Made by a program: the position numbers and the translations under genes. A stretch of 64,000 nt of DNA, taken from assembly GCA_024529925.1 (NCBI GenBank), contig JAFEUB010001373.1:1737501-1801500 (forward strand), given 5' to 3'. The notes below the pieces were generated by a model, which was not told where the DNA came from, ran no database searches, and saw only the letters and a list, made by a program, of their open reading frames with translations. This stretch comes from Ophthalmolycus amberensis. Taxonomy: Eukaryota; Chordata; Actinopteri; Perciformes; Zoarcidae. This document shows, in pieces, positions 1 to 12,439 of this stretch. Numbering within the stretch: position 1 is the first letter of the stretch; each line of letters opens with the position of its first letter.

Positions 1-395
1 AAAAAATACTCATTTCCTGTCTCGCTGTGAGACGATTCAATGGGATCAAAGACGAGACGGAGACTGCAATGGAGATGCGATTAGGCTTGGCTAGATTCAT
101 TGGAAAGCTGAATAAGATTTGGAGTCGATTTGAGAGCTCTGACATGTAACATCAGCCCCTGTTGCTGCCAGAGGAAACACTGAAATGTTGGAATAGATAT
201 AAGTCCTCCAAGACCGATATTAAAATAACAAAAGAATAATTCACAGTTCAGTATAATTAAACAGCAGTACATTTAAAAGGACTTGTCAACTACCATCTGT
301 ACTATGGATGTATTGTAACATACTGTAAATATACTGTAAATGATATGATATGTGAATATTTGACGTTGTCATAATCAAACGGGCCCATTGTGCAG

Positions 396-1749
396 GGATG
401 CTGTGGCTGTCGCTGGTCTCTGAGATGCTGTACATTGTTCTGCTGGTGGTGGGCTTCAGCCTCATGTGTTTAGACCTGGTCCACTCCAGCAACGTCATTG
501 ATGGACTCAAGCTCAACGCCTTCGCCGCCATCTTCACTGTGCTCTCAGGTAGCCACCGTTTATGTATTATTAACTGACTCTTCAGTGTTTGTGATTCCTG
601 TTTACACAACTTGATAAACGACATGCACAACTTAACACATCTTGATAAACACGATGAACTATTTAGATGGGGAGTCAAGGCTATCATGATTAGCACGTCC
701 TTGTTTTGTTTACATACATGCATATTTGTGCGTAGATGAAAAGGCTTTACTCCAAGTCTGTAGAAACAAATCATCTTATTGCTGAAGAGTTCTTTGTGTG
801 TATTTTGTATTTGAACCACCATCTACATATTGTTATTTCAGGTCTTTTTGGCATGGTGGCTCATGTGATGTACACACAGGTCTTCCAGGTCACTGTCAGC
901 CTCGGCCCACCTGATTGGAGGCCCTACAACTGGGACTACGGCTGGTCCTTCTGGTACGACTGGTAGTTTATCAATATCACCTGAAGCACTGCTGCATCAA
1001 TACAGTTCAGTCAACTCACCCGTTGATGAGGGATTCCAGTCTGCCTGCAGCATCACTGTCTCTAATGAAAACAGCCCAAAGCTCTCGTGTTATGGAGGAT
1101 TAGGCTTTAGTGTCCAAAGACCCAATGCAGGCGTGATTGGCATTGCATAAGGCGATGATATTTCACTCCTTTACAATACGCACAGGATGCTGAAAATTTG
1201 CTTTAGAGGCTAAACAATACTTTACCTTTTGTGGGCATTAACCAACCCGCATGAAAAGTACACGAGACGATGATTGTGTGATCTCCCGTGTGGGCCGGCA
1301 TGCTTGAGGGGAGCAGAAGGACTTTGAAGTGATTCACACGAATCTCCACAAACAAAAAATATTGAGGGTTAAAAAAAAAAGTCCAAATGCAATTTGGATT
1401 GTGTCGCTACACGGAATTACAAAGTGAATTTCTCTTTGTTGTGTTTTCTATCAGCATGGCCTGGGCGTCCTTCACCTGCTGCATGGGCGCATCAGTCACC
1501 ACACTCAACTCCTACACAAAGACCGTCATCGAGTTCAGGCACAAGCGCAAGACCTTCGAACAGAGCCTACGCGAGGAGCACGCGCGGGAGGCTTTCGGGT
1601 ATTTACGGGAATGCTCCCTGCACTCCATCTCCAAATCTGTGGAGGTTTACTCCAGCCAGACCCTGAAGAGTGGCAGGAAAACTCTCACACCTGCAGACTC
1701 TCTGGACCTGAGTGACATTGCAACATCTTTAGGGGAAGAGCAGTGCTGA
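396..1749 (+). CDS. gsg1l: GSG1-like protein, last three exons (5' partial)
   Basis: Three exons join in phase: 396-548, 842-953 and 1455-1749 (stop TGA 1747-1749), each with AG/GT borders. The last junction makes a Cys codon, giving WSFCMAWASFTCCM. The peptide has three hydrophobic segments (starting LWLSLVSEMLYIVLL, LNAFAAIFTVLSGLFGMVAH and MAWASFTCCMGASVTTL). These correspond to TM2-TM4 of a claudin/PMP22-type four-pass protein, followed by a cytoplasmic tail ending GEEQC. The stretches NVIDGLKLNAFAA, VTVSLGP and LNSYTKTVIEFRHKRK are what I recall for GSG1L. GSG1L is an auxiliary subunit that slows and limits AMPA-receptor gating at synapses. The first exon(s), with TM1 and the extracellular loop, lie left of the window, and bases 1-395 are intron. 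It is convergent with tmc5. A gsg1 or gsg1l2 paralogue is the alternative; I favour gsg1l because the tmc5/tmc7/nomo neighbours fit human 16p. Confidence 0.85.
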
Positions 1750-2376
1750 ACATGGCAGGACAGTTAGGTGGTGGCGTCGCTCTCGGTGTGGCAACGTGAT
1801 GGATGGAAGCGCTGTCGTCCACATGTGGTCGGCATTCAGTTTGGGACGAACAGCTGACAGGATTTCAGGGCTGCGTCATTAGCTCCTCCTGATTCGCTGC
1901 CTTAACCGTGGCTCAAACCAGCTTCAACTGGAAAGAGTGGACACGAGCTAATCTCACGGATGAAGGCGCTGTCGCTGTTTGTGTCACCCACAATGTAGAA
2001 GTAAAAGAAAATGTGAAGTATACCCATAGAAATAGAGTGAGGGCCTCTCAGATGCTAATAGCCTTATTAAAGTTACTGTGAGGAACTTTGAACTGGTTAT
2101 GAGTTTAATATTGTTGCCTCTATATGATTTTCTGTGACTAAACAAGACCATCAGCGAGAGGATTGGCTAATTCTATCTAGGTATTCTTTGTGCAAAATCA
2201 GATTAAATTATGTCGGTTCACCAGAAACATGAGAGGTTTTGTAAATGGACTCTGGTACTCAGAAACAGGGCCCACCAAAATCAAACAAAATGAAGGTTCC
2301 TTGTAGCTTTAAACATGTTTCAGTCAATCAATAAATCAATGCAAAGACACTGGTTACTGGTTTTCATTCATTGTGA

Positions 2377-2382
2377 AATAAA
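2377..2382 (+). terminator. Candidate gsg1l poly(A) signal
   Basis: AATAAA lies 628 bases after the gsg1l stop codon, with a second AATAAA at 2330-2335. No transcript evidence is available here. Confidence 0.4.
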
Positions 2383-3129
2383 GCCACAAACAGTTATTGC
2401 AAGTGATGTTTCCTACATATATACATGTATCTTTGTACACAGAATGACTGGAAAGATGTGCATCATGTCTCTGTTACATGTTCACTACCAGTTACTTTTA
2501 TTGTAATTGTATATTAAGCCCAAACAAGCATTTGCAACATCATACTGTATCAGGAACAACTACAGAGAAACTTGTGTCATAGAACCTTCACAGTATTTTT
2601 TAATCGGGTACACATTTCCATTGAAAGCAGAGTATTATAGGTGTTAAACATGTCTGGAGGGATCTTTAGTGTAACTTTGGAATCACTGGCTGAGATCAAA
2701 GTGTGAGAAGACAGATGTGTGATAATACCTAAAACTCAACAGCTGATCTGTGGCATCGCAGACATAATCCCTGTAGAGGGCAGTGTTGACTTAACAGGCT
2801 GTTTGCAAAGTTACGTTTCACTCAATTCCTACTGGTGACTGTGTTCTTTATTGTTTAGGCATTTCTTACAATATAATGTGATGCGAGGGTGCATACAAGT
2901 TGCCTTCTTTCTTTTCACTCGATATCAACAGAGTTGTTGTGTTTTCATCCATCACGGAGTGTAAATGACAGGTTTAGTCTGTTTTAAGGGTTCATTGGAT
3001 GTTTTGTTGTTCTGCCGGACGTTGCGGATCAGCAGCTCAGCAGCTCAATCAAGGAGAGTGTTACCAGGTTTGCCTCATTGACTACCATCTTGAATGGTGG
3101 CACTACAAAAGGACGGTGACACACTTTCT

Positions 3130-3135
3130 TTTATT
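3130..3135 (-). terminator. Candidate tmc5 poly(A) signal
   Basis: TTTATT on the plus strand reads AATAAA on the minus strand, about 425 bases beyond the tmc5 stop codon. A second hexamer is at 2847-2852. Confidence 0.4.
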
Positions 3136-3560
3136 AAGTATCTGATATTAATCTACATTTCACAGAGAATATAATAGTATTAACAACTTGTGTTAATGAT
3201 GCAGAAGTTACATTAGGCACAAGATCAGACCTAGTGTATATGTGTTATAATACCTATTTATCTTACAAGGCTTGTATACTGTTTTAGAAACATGTTAAAA
3301 TATATTGGTAAAAGATATTGCATAAAGAGGTGGACCTGCACTCTCTTCTAGCCCTGCTACAGGAGAAATATTCGCACTTTGTTCTTTTAACTTTACAGCA
3401 GGATTGAACAATGTAATTCTGGAGAAATGACCTTAATCATTGACTTATAACTGATGCTAATTTATCGAAGGTCGACGACTCGAATCCAAGTGTGATTTCC
3501 GTCCTCTGTTGTTCTTTTCAGTCGTGTGCCTTCTCCCCACAGTGAGCTCGACGGCTCTGG

Positions 3561-6500
3561 TCAGTAGCCGTCGTCATACTCATTCTGGGCCTGTTGACGG
3601 GCCAGCATGGCCTGTATGAGGGCGCTGGAGCCTGCCGGAGCTGAGTTCTGTGGGGGAGCTGGGACCCACGGAGGCCGGTCCTCTTTCTCTGCTCTCTCTC
3701 TGGCTTGCACGACTTGCATCATGACACTTGACACAGAGGACGGCAGGTCATGTGCGTCGTCCGCTCCGTCCTCCTCGGCTCTTTGTCTGGCCTGTACGGC
3801 CTGTGTGAAGGCGCTGGATGTGTTGATAGGGCTTTCAGAAAAGCCTGTGCTGTCGTACTCATCCCTCTCTCGACCCTCGGCCCTCTGCCTGGCTTGCACG
3901 GCCTGTGTGAAGGCGCTCGAGAATGACGAGTGTTTATCTTCATCCTGGTCGTCAGCTCTCTGGCGGGCCAACATGGCCTGCATCAGAGCGCTGGGGGTGG
4001 AGATGTCGGAGGGAACGGGCACTCCACCACTGCTGCATCTCTCTTCCTCCTGTTCAAGCTGCTGGCGAACGAGTAACGCCTGAACCATGGCGTTTGAGTT
4101 GGACTGACCGGTCGAGGAGTGGTCATCTGGACGCCGCTTGGAGTGCTGAGGACAGGAGAGAATATGCAGCGAGGTTGATAACAAATCTCTGTGTGAAAGG
4201 TGAAGAGTGACCGTGAAATCATCTTCACATCAAACCTTTTTTTGATTCTTCTGTTTGGATTTTTTATCAGGCTGGGACTTTTGGAGGTTCTGGAGCTTGT
4301 CCAACAAGAAGGACTTGTCTTTCCCTTCCTGGTGGGAGAAAGAAGAGAGAGCGAGAGAGAGAGGGAATTATCTGACATGCAGGCATACCAAAGGGCAACC
4401 AAGCAGAAATACACAAAACAACATTTGAATGATGGTTTTTAAAACACACTCACATTAACAATCCGTTGTCTCAGGAGGCCAATAAGCTGCTTGCGGCCCT
4501 GAGTAACTTGCCAGAAGATGAATATAATGACACTGAGAAGGAAAACATGATAATATGAATGACAAATTATTGTAGACCCTATTTGCATAAATATGCTAAA
4601 TTGTACATGAGTACACCCACACACAAGCACACTGTGTGCCCACATTATTCAGTCTATGATTCAATATTCAAATGAATGTCAGTGAAGACTCGATAGCGTT
4701 GGGACTGCTGTATGATGCAGTTCTCATGTGGCTGAATTGAGCACCATGGTTACCCTGCAGGACCCATTCAATGACAAACGGATGTTTAATGTCCCGGCAA
4801 ACCTTAAACTCAAAGGTCTGAAAGGTTGGACGTGACATATACTTTATACTTACATTTCATCATACTCGTATTTCTAAGGATGGCAATTTTGCATCGTCCA
4901 CCTCAATTTCCACATGAGATCTGAATTGAATTTGTCCGATAGGCCCACCTCGGTTTAGGACCAAAAACATGCAAAACTAATGACACTCCCTTTAGCCTTC
5001 CCATGTTAGCATGCTAACGCGCTAAACTGCCCAACTGAACATGGTGAGCATCATGTGTGCAAGCGTTGTCGTTGTGAGCGAGTTAGCCTCGTGATATCAG
5101 TATTTAGCTCAACGCACCGCTGTTCCTCAGTATTTAGACATTTAGTTGATGCTCTGCAAATCCAAATCGAACATCTTCTGACGTTGAAGATCATGTGATA
5201 TGATTGCAAGATTAAGAACATCAACATTCAGAGTGTAAGGTCTGAGCAGCACATGACACAATACATTGGGGTGGGGTTTTCTCCTGGGCTTGATCTGCAA
5301 GACCAGAATGAGTGAAACCAACACAATCCATGTCACACACTTACATGATGATGAGTGAGATAAAAAAGTAGAAGATTTCACTTCTGATGACATTTTCGTA
5401 GATCCAGACGGCCGATTGAGAACCAGGGATCTTCTGCAAATCATCTATCCACACTCCAACCACACTGAAGGTGTTGTTGAGTCCCCGAAAAGGACCGCAC
5501 TGCTTCGAGGGAGTCAGACTACAGCGCAGGACAAGGTGCACAAAGCAAGACTTGGGTTTGTGCAGGTAAAGAATGCAGCATGTATCAAAGACCGGTACTG
5601 TTGGGTTTTGTTCGAAGTTTCTTTCTTGTATAATAATTGTCTTTACGTCAGGTTGTTAATGTGATACAAAAGTTTGTAATATTAAAAATAGGTCATGTGC
5701 TTGTACCTCCAGGCGGTGTATGCAACCATGGACAGGGCTCCCACAAAGAAAGGGAAGAAGAGGAGGGCGATGAAGATGGTTTGCATCTGAGCTGCTCTGC
5801 CCGACCGTCGCGGAGGCTGGCAGTTCTGGACCAGGCTGACCTGGGTAAGCGGTAACCAAACACACACACACACACATGAACAAAGACATGTAACACCAAC
5901 ACCATTTTCCACTCATTATTATTGCAATACCTCGTGGTATTATTGAAGTTTACAAAAGCATGAGCTCATTTCTGCCTAAACATCAAATCTGTTTCACAAG
6001 GTCTGAACACAAAGACCTCATAAGAGCTTTGAAAAGCATTGCTTCAAAGGTCATTCAGCATGTTCATAAAACATTCAACAACGCAGATCACATTACCAAT
6101 CATATGAAATGACTTCACTCTGGGATTGATTGACGTTTCGTGGCACAGAACAACCAAAAGGTTTGCTCCACAAACCCTACCTGTCTTTACTACGAACCAT
6201 CACATGCTGTCAGTGTCATGAAAGGATTTCATTAAATTATTGAACTAGGTGCACAAATAGCGTAACATGAGCCTGAAACATTGCATAGAGAAGCTCGGGC
6301 GTTCTATCTTCCTATGGCCGTGTGTCATCATGGCAGTTCAGCTTTAAATCACCAAGGACTCTCATCTTTATGAACCTGCATCTACCTTCTTTACGTAAAA
6401 CAAAAGGAAAAATTTGAGGATCTGGATGGCAGGCAGCAGAGGAGAGAAGTAGATTCCAATCCTGCGGGGAGATAATAGAAGGTAAACTTACTTTTAAACA

Positions 6501-9500
6501 ATAAATTAGCTCTGAGAGCAGAAGAGACAACACAAGTCCTGTGAGTGAGCTCTCACTGTAGATGTTGGATGTATTGATCTCACCAGGCCAGAGTCTGTGC
6601 GTAGATGAGTTCGAGGACATTTCTGGCTACGTCAAACTCTGGAACCCCGAGACGAGGTAGTAATCTCGTCCCAATCACACTGTTACAAAAAAGTATGATT
6701 AGTTTAACCGACTGCATTTCTATGATTGTGAAGAATAAACTGAAAGTGTGAAACTCACTTGCTGAGAAACTCTCCAAAGAAGGATCCCAACATCAGAAAA
6801 AGGAAATCAACAATAACCAGACGGTACAACGCCTCGCCCACAATGGACTCCCAACACTGTGGAGAGCACAACAGGTTCATAAATGACTGTCTATAGACTG
6901 ACTGAACTAATATCGGTGTATTTAAAGATGGCAAGAAAGGGTTGATCCCTTTTAAACATACTGAATACTTCTTAGCCACCACATTCATCCAGTAATAACA
7001 CAAGACGGCCAGAATGGATATCTTGAGGAACACGTTTCTTTGGGAAAAGAGAAACAAAAGGATTATTGATGCTTGAAGGTATAGTTTGACTTCATGGGAA
7101 ATATGGCTATTTGCTTTGTTGTCGAGAATTAGTTGAGAAGATTGATACCACCACTGTGTGAACGTACAGTAAATACAAAGCTGGAACCTGCAGCCGGTTA
7201 GCTTAGCTTAGCATAAAGACTAACAACAGGTGGAAACAGCTCACCTGGCTCTTTCCGAAGGTGGAAAATTCTTATGTGTATTAATGCTAATTGTGGTTTT
7301 AGAGGGGAATAATCCAAATTAGATATTGAGCTTCTGACGAGCTGCTGGGCAGTTTTTGTAACCTTTGGACAGATGCTAGCTATTTCCCCCCGTTTCCAGT
7401 TGTTATGCTAAGCTAAGCTAAGTTAATCAACTTCTGGCTCCAGCTTCATAATGAATAGACAAATCTATCAATCTTGTCATTTAATTCTTGGCAATAAAGC
7501 AAATCAGTGCATTTCTAAATGGCACATTCCTTGATCATGTGTCCTTTAAGTCACATGATATAATGTGTGCCCGCAATCTAACCTGACCACCAGAGCGTAG
7601 ATCTGTCTGCGCTGGCTGGAGTAGTGCTCAAACTTGTTGAAGAGGGAGTAGAAGAGCGGGACAACCAGGTTCATCAGAGACACCACAAAGGGGACCAGGA
7701 GAGTCTCTGCCTCCTGAAGCAGAGACCAGTTGGCAGCATCTGCTGGCAGCATCTAGATAACAGATGGAGGTCAGCTGACGATAGCACAGACAGCAAACAC
7801 TGCGTGCAAAGAAATGAATCAAACCCTGCACTGCCGGTAAATGACTTGACACATGACTGTAAGTTACGAGCTTATGACACATGCTGAGTCAGATCAATAC
7901 TTCACCATGCCATGAAGTATTATCCTACGCAGTTTATCCACGCATGCAAACAAAGGGATCAATAGATCTCTCTGTTAATACTGCTTTTCCAATTAGTTTC
8001 CAGACAGAGAAGAAACCTTTTTTTTCTGTTCTCTGTCGTCTATATCAAACAAAAACAATTAGTCCAATTTAACAATAAGACTAATTATTCAATCTTTACT
8101 TGAGTACCTGCTGTTGGTATTGGCAGAGATAATAGATGCTAGCTCCACAGCCGACAGCCAGGCCGGTGGAGAGGAGCCAGGATCCCAGATAAACCCCAAA
8201 GTGCTTCAGCTCTTCAGAGAGGGTCAGCAGCTCCCTCTGGGCCTTCTCTGACAAAGACTCCTGGAGAGATGGCAAGAGGATAATCGTGGCGATGAAAAAT
8301 AATGAGGCTTCGTGATTTGTCTTTAAACAGGAATTAACCTCTGACAGATCAGAGTGTAGGACATTTGTTCAAGGCTTATTGTGCGCATATCAATCTGACT
8401 TCCAGAATGTAACTACAAAGTTAGAGTAGCAAGTTGAGAAATATGAATTAGTGGAAATGTACTGTATGAACATGTAGTTCAGAGTGGCTTGTTTCAGATA
8501 TATTTCATGATTTGGAGGTGAAAAGATCCTACAATAAAACGACTCTCTCTTCTCCACCTGGTGCCTTGAGTAACAAAAGGTATAGTCACCTTGAGTTGGA
8601 TGCGTAGATTGTTCTTGCGCTGCCTCACTGCCCTCTCATTGGTGATACTAAAGTCCCAGCTGCAGAGAAGCTGCCATGCACTGTTTGAAGTTGGGTCTGC
8701 TAGTACATTGTTTTTCTTGAATGAGCTGGCCATGCTGCGAGAGAGGAATCGGAAACGTTTCTTTCTTTGCATTCAAAGGGCTGTTAACCTGAATGACAAT
8801 TAGAAGGGCGAAGGGAATATGCAAAAAAACTCAAATATTGTGATCTGCATTCTAGTGATACAGAAACTGAACTAACCTGAAGATAAGTACAATTCCACAC
8901 AGCACCATGTAGACTGCAATAGTGAAGAAGTAGGCCAACTGCATGTTGTACTCCATCAGGCCATGCAGGGTTGCATTGCTGTAGCCACCGTAGTACATGA
9001 CGGTGTAGTGGAAGTAACCCTGGAGAAGCCAAAACACATTTACTATGCATTGGAAAGAAATGTTTGTTACTGACCATCATTTGGATAGTTGTGGATTTAC
9101 GAGTCTCAACTTACAGCTCCAGATAGTATCTCCAGTCCGCTGAAGCTCACATTGGGAGGTATGTTGGGAGAGGGGTCGTAAACGAGCAGCGGGATGGTAA
9201 TGAAGCCAAAGTTGACCAGGAACGAGAAAATGTTGAACATGAGCAGCCACTTGAGGAACACGAAATAGATGAGGACACTGGTGCCAAACTTGCCACCAAT
9301 CTCTTTCATGATGCCTTGCCACAGCTCCAGGGTCTGCCTGGCTGAGCTCATACTGTAGCCACACCTACGGAAAGACTGAGAGAGCAACTTGTGACATGTA
9401 AAGCACACAGCACATCGGTTATATATCAAATGGCTGTACTCACAATGAGTTGTATGGTGTTTACTTACCAGTGACACATTCTCAGAGCAGTCTGCAAAAC

Positions 9501-12439
9501 ATGTGAACTGGCGAGATTGCTTGGAAGACTTAAACGCCAGCACGTGGCTCCTGTGGAGGTCATTGAGAACAGTATTTGGTGTGATAATGACATTAGTACC
9601 TTGAAGGTCTATATCTCCTGATGAATTAGAAAATTGCGACACAACGCCGCAGAACAACCTTTGGACTTTGTGTCATTTTAATAGTTTCTTGTGAAATGTA
9701 CCTTGAATCAAGAGAGCAGTGTGTCTATGTGTGTGTGTCTGTGCACAAATACTCTACGTATATTTTCCTCCAGTGATCTCTATTGCAACACAGTCCCACC
9801 ATGTCTTTGCAGACAGACTTTTATTTTATGGCTCTCAGCAGGGTGTAACGGTTAACCTGAGATAACGCTGACAAGGAGGCTTATAACCTTTAACTGCTTG
9901 TCAGTCAAGACCCACCTGATATGTTTCTTCTCGTCAAAGCTCATTGGAAGATCCCGAATGGCCCGAATTCGGTCTCGTGTTGACAGGGCAACGAGCTCCT
10001 TGACCAGGTTCTGTTCCTCTGTCACACACAAGATGACAAGATAAGACCTCCCTGTGATCTTTACATCAGGTGTCACTCTCCACATCGCTGCACGCTCTTA
10101 CCGGTCTCCATCTCGTTCCTGATGGCGTCCTCTGTGAAGGCTACGTTGGCGGGATCCCCGTTAGGAAACATGCTCATCCTTCTCATTGTTATTCCCCTCC
10201 ATCTCATTGTCATGTGACCTGGACGTACGGACATGAAGAGAAGAATGTGCTTCACTGATGAGCAGTGATCGTCCAGAAATATCCCTGAGAGCTTGATGTA
10301 TGATGGTGAACTCACGAGGGGTGACATCGAGGTTTGCTTTTTTAAACACTTGCAGCTACTCACACATGTAAACATTTACTCTCCCACCACAGCTTGCCAT
10401 TGATTTACTTTTGTCTCTTTATATTTTCGTATAACCTTTGTGTGTATTTTGCCCACTGTAAATACATTGATTGAAAGTGCAGCTGATAGCAGTGCACTTC
10501 AGTGTGAGCTAATGTGAGTCCTATTATGCCACTGAATTTACATTATCTTTACTCCTGATAAAAACTATGTAGCTGCTGACACCACAGCCAGAGTCAGAGG
10601 ACTGTGCCAACTGCTTTACTAGAGTACTGTCATTCACAGGGAGTATGGTGATGCTTCTCAATATAGCCTGATAAGTACAGTGTAATAAAGTTGCATTATA
10701 ACAAAACAGGGAATCTACATCCATGTTAGCGGCTCTGAGAGGACGGTGATGCTTTGAGCTGGACCTCAGCATGCTAACATGCTTATGCTATAATGTTGAT
10801 TTTGAACTGGTATGTTGTTGTTTACCACCTTCACCACTTTATTTTAGCGTGTTAGTATGCTACCATTTGAATGGTATGTCTCTTCATGTAACATAAATTA
10901 AAGGTTTTCCACAACCTTTCCTATTATGTCCTTCAGATTAAGACAACCCCCTTCCCCCTGTTTTATTTTCTTTGCCAACTTCCTTGTCTTCCTTGTCATG
11001 TCTTTCATGTGCGTAGCCGCCTCCATTAATGATTATCCAGAAGGACTTTGCTGAGGTAATTCATCATCAAAGTCAACAGGTCAAAATGAACGTCACATAC
11101 TTTCAATTTGTGTTTTGTAATGCACTTAAAGGAAATGTGCACACAATTAAAAACAAAACTCGAAGCTCATGAATCAACAAAAAAACTGCGAAACACAATT
11201 ACATTATTTTCTCTCAAATAGAAATTCTAAACGAAATGTTAAGGATTGACACTTTAACGAAGTAAAGTGTGCGTGTTTTCAGCGATACCACAACAGAGCT
11301 TAGAATAACTGTGAAAAGAAGCCATTATATCTATGAAGTAATATTAGTTTAACCATTACCTGACGTTGCAGAAGAAAGGCGGACATGAGGTGATTGATCA
11401 TGCTGCGAGTCAGGTGGGATTTGGAACGTGCTGTGATCTGAATAGAAGTGAGGAGATACAACAGAAGTATCAACAGAAGTGTCACTTAGCAACATATAGG
11501 GGCACGTGCAAACAGAGACTAATGATGTTGGTTTGTTTCTGTGATACAGTACAGAGAGTATACAGATATCAACATGTGCAGGCAGACGTAGTATTGTTCC
11601 GTAGTTCAGCTTGGTCACTCACTGAGGTCATGCTGCCATGACGGACTCTCTGAGATGAGGCCCATGGGAATGCTTTCCCTCCCCCTCCAGCTCTCCTCTT
11701 GCCAGCCCGGCACTCTCCCCACAGCAGCATCCCCGCCGGCCTGACCGGTCGAGTAATGTTCGCCCGGCCTCTCGCCCCTGGCGTAGGGGTTAGTGTGGTG
11801 GGTTTTACTAGGAGACACCGAGACCACACGGAACAAATAATGTTACGCGACTGATAAATCGTTTAGGTCAGACAGTTTGTGTTATTGACTACTTAAGAGC
11901 CCATGGGTTATCAGTTCAAGACAGGAACTGGAATTGCAAGATCATTATCTGTGATGAAGTGTCATAGATATGGTTAAGTGGGTCATTTTAAGTATATAAT
12001 ATCCTAAAAGGAAGTGCAGGATTAGGTTTCCACACTCGAACATAATGGACTAATATATGTGTCCCTGACTTTTACTGTCATGTCTTATTTTAGAAACTTT
12101 TCTTAATACTATAACATTTTAAGCCAAAAGCTGAAAAATGAATTGAATCCCTCTTCCAGCCTGGGAAGATAAATACCACACAGCTGCTGTTCCTTGAGGA
12201 CATCCTGTTCATTCCCTCACAGTACACAACATGCCCTTTGATTACAAGTAAAGACACAGCACTCACTCAAACACACTCTTTGATAAATTAAGGGTTTTCA
12301 GGATAAATGATTCACTGATGAACATTCAATGACAAAAGCACATTTTATGTTTTATTACCACAAACCTTCGATCAATTTCCAGAGTCTCGCTGTCATGGTA
12401 GGCAGGGTTGAAGAATCCTCCGTTTCTGTAACTTGTCAT
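3561..12439 (-). CDS. tmc5: Transmembrane channel-like protein 5
   Basis: Twenty exons join with matching phases and sum to 2,922 bases (973 aa plus stop): 12439-12366, 11807-11623, 11437-11360, 10218-10102, 10018-9916, 9550-9469, 9375-9115, 9019-8877, 8734-8590, 8260-8108, 7752-7583, 7037-6962, 6856-6759, 6679-6584, 6461-6386, 5840-5707, 5518-5345, 4532-4454, 4328-4236, 4145-3561. The N-terminus is hydrophilic and has NPAY, followed by TRDRIRAIRDLP, IGGKFGTSVLIYF and CSWDFSITNERAV. The TMC signature region starts CWESIVGEALYRLV, and NVLELIYAQTLAW and QCGPFRGL follow; all match TMC5 as I recall it. TMC proteins are multi-pass relatives of the hair-cell mechanotransduction channels TMC1/2; TMC5 is mainly epithelial and its activity is unclear. 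The start is MTS at 12439 because an in-frame TGA lies 51 bases upstream. The last exon encodes a repeat-rich tail (separate entry). The gene is divergent from tmc7. Confidence 0.93.
3571..4110 (-). repeat. Six degenerate A/Q/R-rich motif repeats coding the TMC5 C-terminal tail
   Basis: The last tmc5 exon encodes six copies of a 15-residue motif. In protein order they are NAMVQALLVRQQLEQ, SALMQAMLARQRADD, SAFTQAVQARQRAEG, SAFTQAVQARQRAEE, SVMMQVVQARERAEK and SALIQAMLARQQAQN. Polar, mostly acidic linkers of roughly 10-25 residues separate them. The consensus is S-A-hydrophobic-x-Q-A-x-x-A-R-Q-R-A-E, which would suit short amphipathic helices. On the plus strand the units appear as recurring 'ctctg.ctggc.tg.acggcctg..tgaaggcgctgg'-like blocks. 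Mammalian TMC5 as I recall it lacks this tail and instead has N-terminal PDYPG-type repeats. No function is assigned. Confidence 0.85.
4950..5137 (-). mobile_element. Teleost interspersed repeat fragment ('gttagcatgctaac' family)
   Basis: This lies in a tmc5 intron. It contains 'gcaaaactaatgacactccc', then 'gttagcatgctaacgcgcta', then 'tttagctcaacgcaccgctg'. From memory this series matches an abundant fish interspersed repeat in which the same blocks occur in the same order. A related piece in the opposite orientation is at 10705-10880. It has no coding capacity. Family naming would need a repeat library. Confidence 0.55.
7076..7530. mobile_element. MITE-like element forming a long imperfect palindrome, in a tmc5 intron
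   Basis: The left half reads 'atttgctttgttgtcgagaa', 'gaagattgatacc', 'gctggaacctgc', 'gcttagcttagcataaag'. The right half, reverse-complemented, reads 'atttgctttattgccaagaa', 'caagattgatag', 'gctggagccag', 'cttagcttagcttagcataa'. The two arms are therefore inverted copies meeting near 7300. The length (about 0.45 kb), the lack of an ORF and the inverted arms fit a MITE or fold-back element. The 'gcttagcttagcata' core is one I associate with fish genomes. It sits between tmc5 exons 7752-7583 and 7037-6962. A decayed half-copy is at 42125-42300. Confidence 0.7.
10705..10880 (+). mobile_element. Second fragment of the 'gttagcatgctaac' repeat family
   Basis: In the large tmc5 intron between 10218 and 11360, 'cagcatgctaacatgcttat', 'tttaccaccttcaccacttt' and 'agcgtgttagtatgctacca' occur in the same order as in the family represented on the other strand at 4950-5137. 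Confidence 0.5.

Larger units (their letters stand above)
1750..3560. other. gsg1l 3' UTR and convergent intergenic region
   Basis: No coding exon was found on either strand. The left part is probably the gsg1l 3' UTR, with AATAAA at 2330-2335 and 2377-2382 on the plus strand. The right part is the tmc5 3' UTR read on the minus strand, with AATAAA (plus-strand TTTATT) at 3130-3135 and 2847-2852. The two genes are tail to tail. Confidence 0.6.

Noticed and set aside
3607..4083. 158-codon plus-strand ORF opposite the last tmc5 exon
   Set aside because: It is the antisense shadow of the repeat-rich tmc5 tail, which has splice and phase support on the minus strand.
9364..9375. Alternative acceptor (cgtag) 11 bases inside tmc5 exon 9375-9115
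   Set aside because: It would leave phase 2 where the preceding exon ends in phase 0. The acceptor at 9376-9378 (ctcag) keeps the frame and gives SFRRCGYSM.
9852..10085. Treating the ORF starting MWRVTPDVKI as the start of tmc5
   Set aside because: Only the EEQNLVKELVALSTRDRIRA part is exon (10018-9916). Its upstream sequence is intron, and four more coding exons join in phase further upstream.
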